This document shows positions 52,063 to 59,782 of a stretch of 64,000 nt of DNA, piece after piece. The position numbers were made by a program, and so were the translations under genes. The notes under the pieces are model-generated. The model saw only the letters and a program-made list of their open reading frames with translations. It was not told the origin of the DNA and did not search any database. Origin of the DNA: DASUNP01 sp035249305 (GTDB lineage: Bacteria; Acidobacteriota; Blastocatellia; UBA7656); NCBI GenBank assembly GCA_035249305.1, contig DATFGQ010000094.1, forward strand, positions 1-64,000, given 5' to 3'. Position 1 is the stretch's first letter, and each line of letters opens with the position of its first letter.

Positions 52063-53292
52063 ATGCAATTTGAAATGACAAACTCCACATGCGCTTTATG
52101 CAAGAGCGCGTTCGCACCGTCGGCCGACGCCTACCCCGGCCCGTCGCGCTTATGCCTCGCGTGCCAGCGGCTGGTGCAGACGATTCTCCCGCGATCCGGG
52201 GTCTATGCCGTAAGAGGGGCCGCCCCTTCGATGGGCGAGCTCTTCGCCAGTGATGCTGTAGAAGCCGCGGCAACAAATGATGGTTTTGAGTACGCCGAAG
52301 AGGTAAGAGAGATCGAATCGGATTTCTATCGCCCTGAAGAGGAGAGCTACTTCAAGACCGAGTTTGAGATTCAGCCTCACCAGGACGAGGCCGCCGATTT
52401 TGTCGAAGATTTTCCCGGCGCTCCGCACCAGGGCCTCGATCAAGGCCAGGACGAAGAGGGGGTCTCCACGCCGGCTCGAAGCGAAGCGTCAAGTTACGAC
52501 GCGCAGCCGGCAGCGGACGCTTGGCAAGGGGCAACGCTGATTTACGGCGCGCAGCCCGCTCCTGACTACTCGCCGCCGGCCACCGCGCCACTGAACGGCC
52601 ATGAGGTCGAGGCACAGCCGGTCGGGGCGAGCGCCGGAGAGGCGAACACGTCCGCAACGCTCGCGCAGAGCTATGACGAGCAGGCCACGGACCCGTGGGA
52701 GAATCCGCTTCCCGCGTGGGAATACTCTAAGAGCGAATACCCCGTCCTGCTAGGTCTCAGGAAGAAGACGAATCAAAAGCGATTCTTCTGGATAATCGTG
52801 GCCGGCCTGCTGATCGTCTTTTTTGTGATCGGCTACTTTGTTATGGCGAGGCCAGACGCGGCTGACAGTAATAATGGGCCAAGAGCTTCGGAACCGAGCG
52901 ATACTCCGGGCGCGGCCGAAGCTAATCCGGCGGCCAGCGCGGCCGGGCAACAGGGCGCGCCGGGAGAAACGGTCACTGACGCGGCTCCGGCGCAATCAAT
53001 AAAGTCCGCGGCCTCGACAGAGTTCGGCAGCGTCGGGTCGCTCACGCTACAGACGGCCGCGTTCCCGGATGAAGCGGGCGCAAACGAGTTCACCAAAAAG
53101 CTGATAAGCGCGGGGATACCCGCTTACGTAGTCCCAGCCGACTTGCAGGGCAAAGGGAGATGGTTCAGGGTGCGCGTCGGCAGGTTCTCGAACGCCGACG
53201 ACGCGAAAAAGTATGCTGTGCAGTCACGACTTCGCGCGAAAGCCGCAGGCATGAACGTCGATTTCATAGTCGTAGAGTACGGAAAGCCTTAA
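52063..53292 (+). CDS. Zinc-ribbon and SPOR-domain membrane protein
   Basis: 409 residues. The N-terminal 35 residues hold two CxxC pairs (CALC and CLAC) forming a probable zinc-ribbon. A long acidic, Pro/Ala-rich region follows, then one membrane helix (about 245-265, FFWIIVAGLLIVFFVIGYFVM), a Ser/Ala linker and a C-terminal SPOR domain (about 325-405, LQTAAFPDEAGANEFTKKL...VRVGRFSNADDAKKYA). SPOR domains bind glycan strands denuded by amidases at the division septum. The next gene is such an amidase, 4 bases away, so a joint role in septal peptidoglycan is plausible. Confidence 0.87.
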   Translation: MQFEMTNSTCALCKSAFAPSADAYPGPSRLCLACQRLVQTILPRSGVYAVRGAAPSMGELFASDAVEAAATNDGFEYAEEVREIESDFYRPEEESYFKTEFEIQPHQDEAADFVEDFPGAPHQGLDQGQDEEGVSTPARSEASSYDAQPAADAWQGATLIYGAQPAPDYSPPATAPLNGHEVEAQPVGASAGEANTSATLAQSYDEQATDPWENPLPAWEYSKSEYPVLLGLRKKTNQKRFFWIIVAGLLIVFFVIGYFVMARPDAADSNNGPRASEPSDTPGAAEANPAASAAGQQGAPGETVTDAAPAQSIKSAASTEFGSVGSLTLQTAAFPDEAGANEFTKKLISAGIPAYVVPADLQGKGRWFRVRVGRFSNADDAKKYAVQSRLRAKAAGMNVDFIVVEYGKP

Positions 53293-53296
53293 ACGA

Positions 53297-54676
53297 GTGG
53301 CGCGGTCTTCGCCGCGAGGCCGGGGAAGTCGGGGAGTCTCAATCGTGTCAGGTTTTAGCCCGCAGGACGAAAGGTACGCCAAGCTTGTAGATCACTATGC
53401 CCGGTATATTCAATCCCCCGTTCTCCGGCTGAAGTTCCTTAACAACACATTGCGCGCCGCGCCGCCGCGCGATTTCTGGGCGCGGCTGCCGATGGTCGGG
53501 ACGCTGCCCGAGCGAGCAGCCCTGATCTTTGAAGTGTCAAAGCTGATGCCTCCCGCGAGCAGTCTGCCGGTCGCGCTTCGCATCACTTCCCTGCTCTACC
53601 GCCTGCGTTACGCCGTCTACGCGCTGTCGCTGATCCTGGCGATAGGCACGGGCGCAAGCGTCATCTACGCGGCGATGAGGCTGGCTACAAGCATGTCGCC
53701 GCCTAAGGACGCGAACCCGAACGCGCCCGACCGAATCGCCGGCAACTCGGACGGAGCAAACGCGGTCGCGGCGATAGGGACCGAAGCCGGGCTCTCGCTC
53801 GATAAGGTGTGGCTGGCCGAGAGCGGAGACGGTTTTGAGTTCTACAGCAACGGCGCGCGCGTGCTGACAGAGTTTGAAATCGACGGGAAGGAGCGTCGCT
53901 TTTACAGCTTCAACGCGGACGCGCTCTTTAATGATTCCGAGAGCTTCGACCAGGAGTCAAAACCGATCGGCATTCTTTATCACATATCGGAGAGCGACCT
54001 GCTGCCTTTCGCGGGCAAATACAATTCGTCGCTGCAAGGCCGCTCGCGCGCGCTGCTCGAATACGCGCGCGAGAAAGCTCTTTACAATTACTTGATAGAC
54101 CGCTTCGGGCGCACCTACAGAATAGTGCGCGACGAGCAGACGGCCAATCACGCGGGCAACTCCGTCTGGTCGGACGGCGAGCGGGTCTACGTGAACCTGA
54201 GCGCCAGCTTTATCGGCATATGTTTCGAAGGCAAATCCGAGGTCGGCGCAGCCGTGGGGCCGGAGGGAATCAACGAGGCGCAGATCTACGCCGCGCGCGT
54301 GCTGACTGCCGTGTTGCGGTCGAAGTACGGGATCGCCGACGCCAACTGCGTGACGCACGGGCTGGTCTCGGTAAACCCGTCGAACCGGCTCATGGGTTAT
54401 CACACGGACTGGGTCGCGGGCTTCCCGTTCGAAGCCGTAGGGCTGAGCAACAAGTACGAGACGGAGCTCGTGACCGTCTCGCGGCTGGGCTTCGCTTACG
54501 ACCAGCCCTACATCGCCGCGGCCGGCGGGAAGCGGTGGGCGGGGCTCGAACGCGCCGACGCCAGGTTGAAAGAGGCGGCCGCTGTCGAAGGCGTGAGTGT
54601 GGAAGTGGCGCGGCGCGAAGGGTGGAAGGTGTTTCAACGCGCTCACGCAAAACAGCGCGAGATCGATAATGAATAA
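53297..54676 (+). CDS. Membrane-anchored N-acetylmuramoyl-L-alanine amidase (Amidase 2 type)
   Basis: 459 residues from a GTG at 53297; a GTG at 53345 with GGGGAG before it is a good alternative. A helix at about 95-120 (YAVYALSLILAIGTGASVIYAAM) anchors the protein. The C-terminal half is an Amidase 2/PGRP fold: GILYHISESDLLPF, NHAGNSVW, LSASFIGICFEGKS and VTHGLVSVNPSNRLMGYHTDW, with His residues as likely zinc ligands. The enzyme would remove stem peptides from glycan strands in the periplasm. It is flanked by a SPOR protein upstream and, with an 8-base overlap, an HU/actin-like gene downstream. Confidence 0.86.
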   Translation: MARSSPRGRGSRGVSIVSGFSPQDERYAKLVDHYARYIQSPVLRLKFLNNTLRAAPPRDFWARLPMVGTLPERAALIFEVSKLMPPASSLPVALRITSLLYRLRYAVYALSLILAIGTGASVIYAAMRLATSMSPPKDANPNAPDRIAGNSDGANAVAAIGTEAGLSLDKVWLAESGDGFEFYSNGARVLTEFEIDGKERRFYSFNADALFNDSESFDQESKPIGILYHISESDLLPFAGKYNSSLQGRSRALLEYAREKALYNYLIDRFGRTYRIVRDEQTANHAGNSVWSDGERVYVNLSASFIGICFEGKSEVGAAVGPEGINEAQIYAARVLTAVLRSKYGIADANCVTHGLVSVNPSNRLMGYHTDWVAGFPFEAVGLSNKYETELVTVSRLGFAYDQPYIAAAGGKRWAGLERADARLKEAAAVEGVSVEVARREGWKVFQRAHAKQREIDNE

Positions 54677-56030
54677 GACGGACCTGATAGACGAAGTAAT
54701 ACGCCGCACGGGGCTGAAGCGCCGCAAGGCCGCGCGCGGGGTCGAAGCCACGCTTGAGATAATCAAGCGCGAGCTTAACAGTGATAGCGCGGTGCAGATA
54801 CGCGGCCTCGGCCGCTTGCAATTACAACCGAAGAGGAGCGGACTGCTGCCCGCGATTACGGGAGAAGCCCCAAGGCCGATACCCGCGGGCAGGGCCGTAA
54901 AACTGAAGGCAACCAGGAAAGCTGTCGCGAGCCTGAACACCGAGCCCCTCGCGCTCGACAATAACACAAACAATTTTGGAGGTAACATGGATAAGAAGCA
55001 GAAGGAAAAGGAAGACGCAACCAACGAGGCCGCAGCCGGTGAGGGCACTGCCCTGGGCCTTGACGTAGGGACGAGTCGACTGGTGCTGGCTAGCGGCACG
55101 GCGGATCACATCAAAGCGAAGGCGGAGCTGAACGCGTTCATCACCGTTCCTTACTCTAAATTCACCGAGAACATACTGAAGCAGAACAGGGTCACCTACC
55201 AGATGAACGGCGGCCAGACCCTCCAGGTCTACGGCAACGAGGCGGCGCAATTCGCCAACGTCTTCAACACGGAAGTGCGCCGCCCGATGATGGCCGGCAC
55301 GCTCAACCCTTCCGAAGAGTATTCGCTCTCCGTCATGCAGGCGATCATCCAGCAGTTGGTGCGCAAGACGAAGAACGGCGAAAACCTCCGCTTCTCCGTC
55401 CCCGGCGAGCTGCGCAACGGGGGCTCTCCCGACCTCGTCTACCACGAAGCGATGCTGCGCGAGCTGCTCGCCGGCATGGGCTACAACGCCAAAGGGATAA
55501 ACGAGGGCCTCGCGGTCGTCTTCGCAGAGCTTGAGCGCGAGAACTTCAGCGGCATAGGGATAAGCTGCGGCGGCGGCATGTGCAACGTAGCGCTCGCCTA
55601 CATGTCCATACCCGTGATGACCTTCAGCATGGGCAAGGCCGGCGATTTCATAGACCGCAACGTAGCCACGGTGACGGGCGAGATACCGACTCGCATCCGC
55701 GTCATCAAAGAAGAAGGGCTCGACCTTACGCGCGCGCCTAAGAACAAGTACGAGAGCGCGCTCCACGTCTACTACGACGACGTGATCGTCTCGCTGGTCG
55801 AGGGGCTCCGCGGCGCGCTCGTCGAGACGAAGAACATGCCGCGCATAGACAAAGCCATCCCGATCGTGCTGAGCGGCGGGACCGCAAAGCCGAAAGGCTT
55901 TTTAGACAAGTTCCGCCAGGCTATCGAGAGCGACGGCTTCCCGCTTGAGATTTCAGAGATACGCCTGGCTGAAGACCCGCTGACGGCCACGGCCCGCGGC
56001 TGCCTCATCGCCGCGATGTACGAGGCGTAG
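54669..56030 (+). CDS. HU-like DNA-binding domain fused to actin-fold ATPase-like domain
   Basis: 453 residues in one uninterrupted frame, starting inside the end of the amidase gene (8-base overlap). Residues 1-95 resemble HU/IHF: MNKTDLIDEVIRRTG, AVQIRGLGRLQL, TGEAPRPIPAGRAVKLKA. Then a linker rich in Asn (about 96-106). Residue 107 is a Met (ATG 54987) with strong GGAGG before it, so a 347-residue protein could also be made. Residues 125-450 have actin/FtsA/PilM-like motifs: phosphate-1 GLDVGTSR (Asp132), ISCGGGMC in place of DxGGGT (Ser299 instead of Asp) and IPIVLSGGTAKP. Nucleotide binding is likely; hydrolysis may be weak. Whether fusion or two proteins are used is open. Confidence 0.8.
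   Translation: MNKTDLIDEVIRRTGLKRRKAARGVEATLEIIKRELNSDSAVQIRGLGRLQLQPKRSGLLPAITGEAPRPIPAGRAVKLKATRKAVASLNTEPLALDNNTNNFGGNMDKKQKEKEDATNEAAAGEGTALGLDVGTSRLVLASGTADHIKAKAELNAFITVPYSKFTENILKQNRVTYQMNGGQTLQVYGNEAAQFANVFNTEVRRPMMAGTLNPSEEYSLSVMQAIIQQLVRKTKNGENLRFSVPGELRNGGSPDLVYHEAMLRELLAGMGYNAKGINEGLAVVFAELERENFSGIGISCGGGMCNVALAYMSIPVMTFSMGKAGDFIDRNVATVTGEIPTRIRVIKEEGLDLTRAPKNKYESALHVYYDDVIVSLVEGLRGALVETKNMPRIDKAIPIVLSGGTAKPKGFLDKFRQAIESDGFPLEISEIRLAEDPLTATARGCLIAAMYEA
54978..54989 (+). promoter_or_regulatory. Internal ribosome-binding site and start codon
   Basis: GGAGGTAAC directly before ATG 54987, in frame and inside the HU/actin reading frame. It is stronger than the site at 54669, which relies on overlap with the amidase gene. 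Initiation here would give the actin-like domain alone. Confidence 0.75.
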
Positions 56031-56057
56031 TGACATTTCTCACAGCAATGGCGCAGA

Positions 56058-56325
56058 GAAGAAAGCCCCGAAGGGGCGCGATTCAATAGCCAGGGGCACC
56101 GCCCCTGGAAACGGGTTGTCATTATTACAAGCCCTGAAAGGGCGCGATAAGAGTATCGCCCTTTCAGGGCTTCGTATTGTATGCGTGCGTAACCCGGCGC
56201 GTTGCGCCGGGCTATTGAATATCGCCTCTACGGGGCTTTCGGCCATTGAATGCCGCCCCCTCGGGGCTTCCCTATTGAATCACGCCTCTTCGAGGCTTCC
56301 TATTGAAGCCCGCCTTTGGGGCTAT
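56058..56325. repeat. Family C mosaic palindrome block, copy 4 (longest)
   Basis: Modules GCCCCGAAGGGGC, CCAGGGGCACCGCCCCTGG, GCCCTGAAAGGGC, CGATAAGAGTATCG, GCCCTTTCAGGGC, AACCCGGCGCGTTGCGCCGGG, then several degenerate GCCTCTACGGGGC-like units with TATTGAAT spacers. With the possible terminator at 56418 it explains the gap 56031-56479; no gene is seen. Confidence 0.87.
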
Positions 56326-56417
56326 TACTTCTTCGCAACAAATTCATAACATAACCGGCGAACGATACGCCCGCCGATTCCATCCTACGATTTAAGGCCG
56401 CAAGAAATCCGGCAAGC

Positions 56418-56452
56418 AGAAGAAGCCTCGTCCAGGGCCTCTTCTTTTTTTG
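56418..56452 (+). terminator. Possible terminator hairpin
   Basis: AGAAGAAGCCT and AGGGCCTCTTCT form an imperfect stem followed by TTTTTTTG. It precedes the PilZ gene at 56480 and may end a transcript from the left. Confidence 0.45.
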
Positions 56453-56479
56453 TCCCTACGAGCGAGCAAGGGGAGGGTT

Positions 56480-56851
56480 ATGCAGTTGCACGAAACTTCG
56501 TCTAAGACCTATTCGGGCGGTTTCAGAGGTGCGGAGCGGCGACGCTTCAAGCGTGTCCCCGTGCTGAGGCCCGCAACGTATCGCGACGCGAAATTCGGGG
56601 AGACGAAAAGCCTGATACTCGACCTCAGCGAAGGCGGCGCCTACGTCGAAAGCCCTGTCGTCCCAGAAGGCTCGCGGATCGAGATGGAGTTCAACCTGGT
56701 GGACGGCTACAGGGTCCAGGTCGTGGCGGTAGTTCGATACCTGCTGCTCGGGACGGGCATGGGCGTAGAGTTCAAGCAGATTTCCGACCAGGACCGCCGC
56801 CGGATAGCCGCGTTCGTCGAGACATTTCCTGGCGCTGCTCTGCACCAGTAG
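56480..56851 (+). CDS. PilZ domain protein (second copy)
   Basis: 123 residues from the ATG at 56480, which has GGGAGGG before it. The RxxxR patch is ERRRFKRVPV (about 19-27) and the second motif DLSEGGAYVES (about 47). The ending GMGVEFKQISDQDRRRIAAFVE matches the copy at 51474. Unlike that copy it retains the canonical Asp in DxSxxG, so c-di-GMP binding is more likely here. It precedes a zinc-ribbon membrane protein. Confidence 0.9.
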   Translation: MQLHETSSKTYSGGFRGAERRRFKRVPVLRPATYRDAKFGETKSLILDLSEGGAYVESPVVPEGSRIEMEFNLVDGYRVQVVAVVRYLLLGTGMGVEFKQISDQDRRRIAAFVETFPGAALHQ

Positions 56852-56937
56852 GGCTGATGCTTGGAATAGATGGATACTGATGGTAGAATGTTTATGCACC
56901 GATAAACGCGCCCGTTTAATCTTTCTAGGAGAAGTTT

Positions 56938-57642
56938 ATGAAGGTATGCCCGGTCTGTAACGAAACTTTTGCGGACGAGCTTAAATTCTGTGACCTCGAC
57001 GGGACGCGGCTCAAGCGCGAGGTCGGCACCCAGTCTCCGGAAAAGCAGAACAAGGCATGGTCGCTCATCGGCGTGGGCCTCCTCGTCGGTGCGCTCGTTT
57101 TGTCGGCCCTCTCGATAACCTTTTTGCCTAAAGCGCGCGTAGCGCCCACGGTCGTCAGCTCAGAGACAGGGCAGGCCGTAGCCTCCCGCCTGGACCCCGC
57201 GCAGACGGAAGTAGCGCAAGCCGGGTCCGCCGACTCGCAGACGCCCGAGATAGTGGCCGAAGAGATCCCGCCCGCCGAGGTGAAGAAGAAAGACGCGGCT
57301 CAAAACAACGCAAACGGTAACGTCAACTCCACGACGCCTGACCCGAAGGCAGCGGCGAAAGAGGCGGGCGAAGACGAACAGCCCGCCGCGCAGATCGAGC
57401 CGCCGCCCGTTGCGCCGCCTCCGCCTCCGAAAGAGGTTGATCCGGCTCCCGTCGTCAAGCCCGCGTCCGATACTCGCGACGCCGACGCAAAGCCAGCCGC
57501 GAATGGTGACCCGAAGAAAGACGGTAAGCAGTCGAAAGACAAAGATGACGACGATAAGAAGTCTGACAAGAAGGACGACAAGAAAAAGAAGAAAGGCGGC
57601 GGGCTCTTCGGGGCCTTCAAGAAGATTTTCGGTAAGGATTAA
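56938..57642 (+). CDS. Zinc-ribbon, single-pass membrane protein with charged low-complexity tail
   Basis: 234 residues. The N-terminal MKVCPVCNETFADELKFCDLDG is a zinc-ribbon (CxxC and C-DxDG). One membrane helix follows (about 40-62, LIGVGLLVGALVLSALSITFLP). The remainder is disordered: Ala/Pro-rich, then Asp/Lys-rich (KKDGKQSKDKDDDDKKSDKK). RBS AGGAG precedes the ATG. The layout resembles the SPOR protein at 52063 without a SPOR domain. No function can be assigned. A good terminator follows. Confidence 0.7.
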   Translation: MKVCPVCNETFADELKFCDLDGTRLKREVGTQSPEKQNKAWSLIGVGLLVGALVLSALSITFLPKARVAPTVVSSETGQAVASRLDPAQTEVAQAGSADSQTPEIVAEEIPPAEVKKKDAAQNNANGNVNSTTPDPKAAAKEAGEDEQPAAQIEPPPVAPPPPPKEVDPAPVVKPASDTRDADAKPAANGDPKKDGKQSKDKDDDDKKSDKKDDKKKKKGGGLFGAFKKIFGKD

Positions 57643-57665
57643 ACCGCTCGCCAGGTTTGACCGAG

Positions 57666-57712
57666 AGAGAATGCCAGGACGAAATCAACTTTGTCCTGGC
57701 ATTCTCTTTTTC
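57666..57712 (+). terminator. Rho-independent terminator
   Basis: A 15-base stem AGAGAATGCCAGGAC / GTCCTGGCATTCTCT (57666-57680 and 57693-57707) followed by TTTTTC. It closes the zinc-ribbon membrane protein gene and separates it from the AAA+ gene. Confidence 0.88.
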
Positions 57713-57803
57713 ATGTCGCGCTCGGGGTTTACAGACGCCCACCGTGAAGCTAAAGTTTCTAAACGCGCAATAATTTTCTTTGTAATCTTTGAGGTATTCA
57801 TAC

Positions 57804-59273
57804 ATGCAGATGCCACGCACTATTGGCGAGCTCAGGACGAGCCGGTTTAACGACGCGCTCTCGAACCGGCTGTCGATCAAGGACGAGATTCGCGCCAACC
57901 TCATCCGAAAGATCAGGGGGGGCGAATCGATCTTCCCCGGCATAGTCGGCTACGACGACTCGGCGATCCCGCAGATAACGAACGCCTTGCTCTCGCGCCA
58001 CAACTTCATACTTCTGGGGCTGCGCGGCCAGGCCAAGAGCCGCATCCTGCGCGAACTGGTGGGGTTGCTCGACGAGGTGATGCCCGTCGTCGAAGGCTGT
58101 GAGATAAATGACAACCCTTACGCGCCTATCTGCAAATCCTGCCGGCTGGCGATCGAATCCGAGGGCGACCGGACGCCGATCACGTTCATCGACCGCGAGG
58201 CGCGCTACGTCGAAAAGCTCGCGACGCCCGACGTGACGATAGCCGATTTGATAGGCGACCTCGACCCGATCAAGGCGGCGCGGGGCGGCCACCTGCTCTC
58301 CGACGAGTTGACGATCCATTACGGGCTGCTGCCGCGCGCGAACCGGGGCATCTTCGCCATCAACGAGCTGCCCGACCTGGCAAGCAAAGTCCAGGTGGGG
58401 CTCTTCAACATCATGCAAGAGGGCGACGTTCAGATAAAAGGGTACCCGATCCGCATGCCGCTCGACGTGATGCTGGTCTTCTCGGCCAACCCCGAAGACT
58501 ACACCGCGCGCGGCAAGATCATCACGCCGCTAAAGGACCGCATAGGCTCCGAGATCAACACGCATTACCCGGCCACGGTCGAAGAAGGCGTCGCAATAAC
58601 CGAGCAAGAGGCATGGATGGCGCGCGACGGCGAGAGCCTCTTGATGCCCGAGTTCATACTGCGGGCCGTCGAGCAGATAGCGTTCGAGGCCCGTCAGGAC
58701 CAGCGCGTCGACAAGCGGTCGGGCGTGAGCCAGCGGTTGCCTATCTCGGTCATCGAGAACGTCGTGTCGAACGCCGAGCGTCGCAAGGTCTTAACGGGCG
58801 AGCAGCACATCGTCCCGCGCGTCAGCGACATCTATTCTGCGCTGCCCGCGATCACGGGCAAGCTGGAGCTGGAGTATGAAGGCGAGCAGCGCGGACAGGT
58901 GAACGTCGCGCGCGATCTAGTCAGGGCCGCGGTCGGCAAGACGTTCGAGGCTTACTTCGAGCACATAGACTGCTCCGAGATCGTGGCGTGGTTCAACGAC
59001 GGCGGCTCGTTGCGAGTGAGCGACAGCGACAACGCCGAGCTTTGCCTGGCGAGCTTCAGGCGGGTGACGGGATTGATAGGCGCGGCGAAGAGTTCGGGCC
59101 TGGCCGACAGGTCTCAGCCGGCGACCGTAGTCTCGGTCTGCGAGCTGATACTCGAAGGGCTTTACGCGCAGAAGAAGATAAGCCGCAGCGACGAGCGCGG
59201 CTACGCGGCCGCCAAGAAGGAGCCGCGCGGGTACGATTACGAAAGCTTCAGTCGTTCGAGAAGAATCAATTAA
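57804..59273 (+). CDS. AAA+ ATPase of the MoxR/magnesium-chelatase (ChlI) type
   Basis: 489 residues from the ATG at 57804, with GAGG nine bases earlier. Walker A is GLRGQAKSR (about 72), Walker B GIFAINELPDL, and sensor-like SANPEDYTARG is present; PLKDRIGSEI and a C-terminal helical domain follow (about 270-360). The region about 100-170 contains a four-Cys-like stretch (CEIN, CKSC). ChlI/MoxR ATPases work with VWA partners, often in metal insertion or protein maturation. Here the VWA gene follows the ferritin gene, so all three probably act together. Confidence 0.88.
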   Translation: MQMPRTIGELRTSRFNDALSNRLSIKDEIRANLIRKIRGGESIFPGIVGYDDSAIPQITNALLSRHNFILLGLRGQAKSRILRELVGLLDEVMPVVEGCEINDNPYAPICKSCRLAIESEGDRTPITFIDREARYVEKLATPDVTIADLIGDLDPIKAARGGHLLSDELTIHYGLLPRANRGIFAINELPDLASKVQVGLFNIMQEGDVQIKGYPIRMPLDVMLVFSANPEDYTARGKIITPLKDRIGSEINTHYPATVEEGVAITEQEAWMARDGESLLMPEFILRAVEQIAFEARQDQRVDKRSGVSQRLPISVIENVVSNAERRKVLTGEQHIVPRVSDIYSALPAITGKLELEYEGEQRGQVNVARDLVRAAVGKTFEAYFEHIDCSEIVAWFNDGGSLRVSDSDNAELCLASFRRVTGLIGAAKSSGLADRSQPATVVSVCELILEGLYAQKKISRSDERGYAAAKKEPRGYDYESFSRSRRIN

Positions 59274-59290
59274 GGAAGGAGCCGCAAGTA

Positions 59291-59713
59291 ATGCCTATTG
59301 CCTGGCACGCACCGTATGAGTTGTTAAAGCCGGAGACGCGCGACATGGCCCACGCCATTCACTCGCTGATGGAGGAGCTTGAGGCAATCGACTGGTACAG
59401 CCAGCGCGTCGACGTGAGCGACGACCAAGCATTGCGCGGTATTCTCGCCCACCATGCAAACGAAGAGAAAGAACACGCCGCGATGCTCCTCGAATGGATG
59501 CGACGCCGCGACCCTGAGTGGGACGAGTACCTGCGCACTTACCTGTTCACGACCGGCGACATTCTTGAGATAGAAGAGGGCCAGGAGTCCAGGACGCTCG
59601 CCGCCGAAGGCTACCCGGTCGCCCCGCAGCCGCCCGGCGCGGTCCAACCCGCCGCCGAGACGGAGCGGCCCCGCAGCTTCACGGTCGGCAGTCTGCGGCC
59701 CTCAAGAGCATAA
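59291..59713 (+). CDS. Encapsulated ferritin-like protein with encapsulin cargo-loading tail
   Basis: 140 residues from the ATG at 59291, preceded by AAGGAAGGAG. The single-pair helical ferritin fold shows LKPETRDMAHAIHSLMEELEAIDWY and ANEEKEHAAMLLEWMRRRDPEW, as in EncFtn. By alignment to EncFtn the iron ligands are Glu29, Glu59 and His62. A disordered Pro/Ala/Glu segment ends in a cargo-loading peptide, SFTVGSLRPSRA (TVGSL at 131-135). In known systems this tail docks the ferroxidase inside an encapsulin shell. No shell gene lies in the window. It sits between AAA+ and VWA genes. Confidence 0.92.
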   Translation: MPIAWHAPYELLKPETRDMAHAIHSLMEELEAIDWYSQRVDVSDDQALRGILAHHANEEKEHAAMLLEWMRRRDPEWDEYLRTYLFTTGDILEIEEGQESRTLAAEGYPVAPQPPGAVQPAAETERPRSFTVGSLRPSRA

Positions 59714-59780
59714 GTCCTGAGTGCTGAGTGCTGAGTTAACTGCTCTCACTCAGGACTCAGCACTCAGGACTCAGGACTGA
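59712..59780. repeat. Family A heptamer inverted array, copy 6
   Basis: TGAGTCC/TGAGTGC heptamers from 59712 face complementary ones from 59748. It begins in the ferritin stop codon and ends 3 bases before the VWA ATG; AGGAC in its right arm is the only candidate ribosome-binding site for that gene. Confidence 0.88.
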
Positions 59781-59782
59781 AT

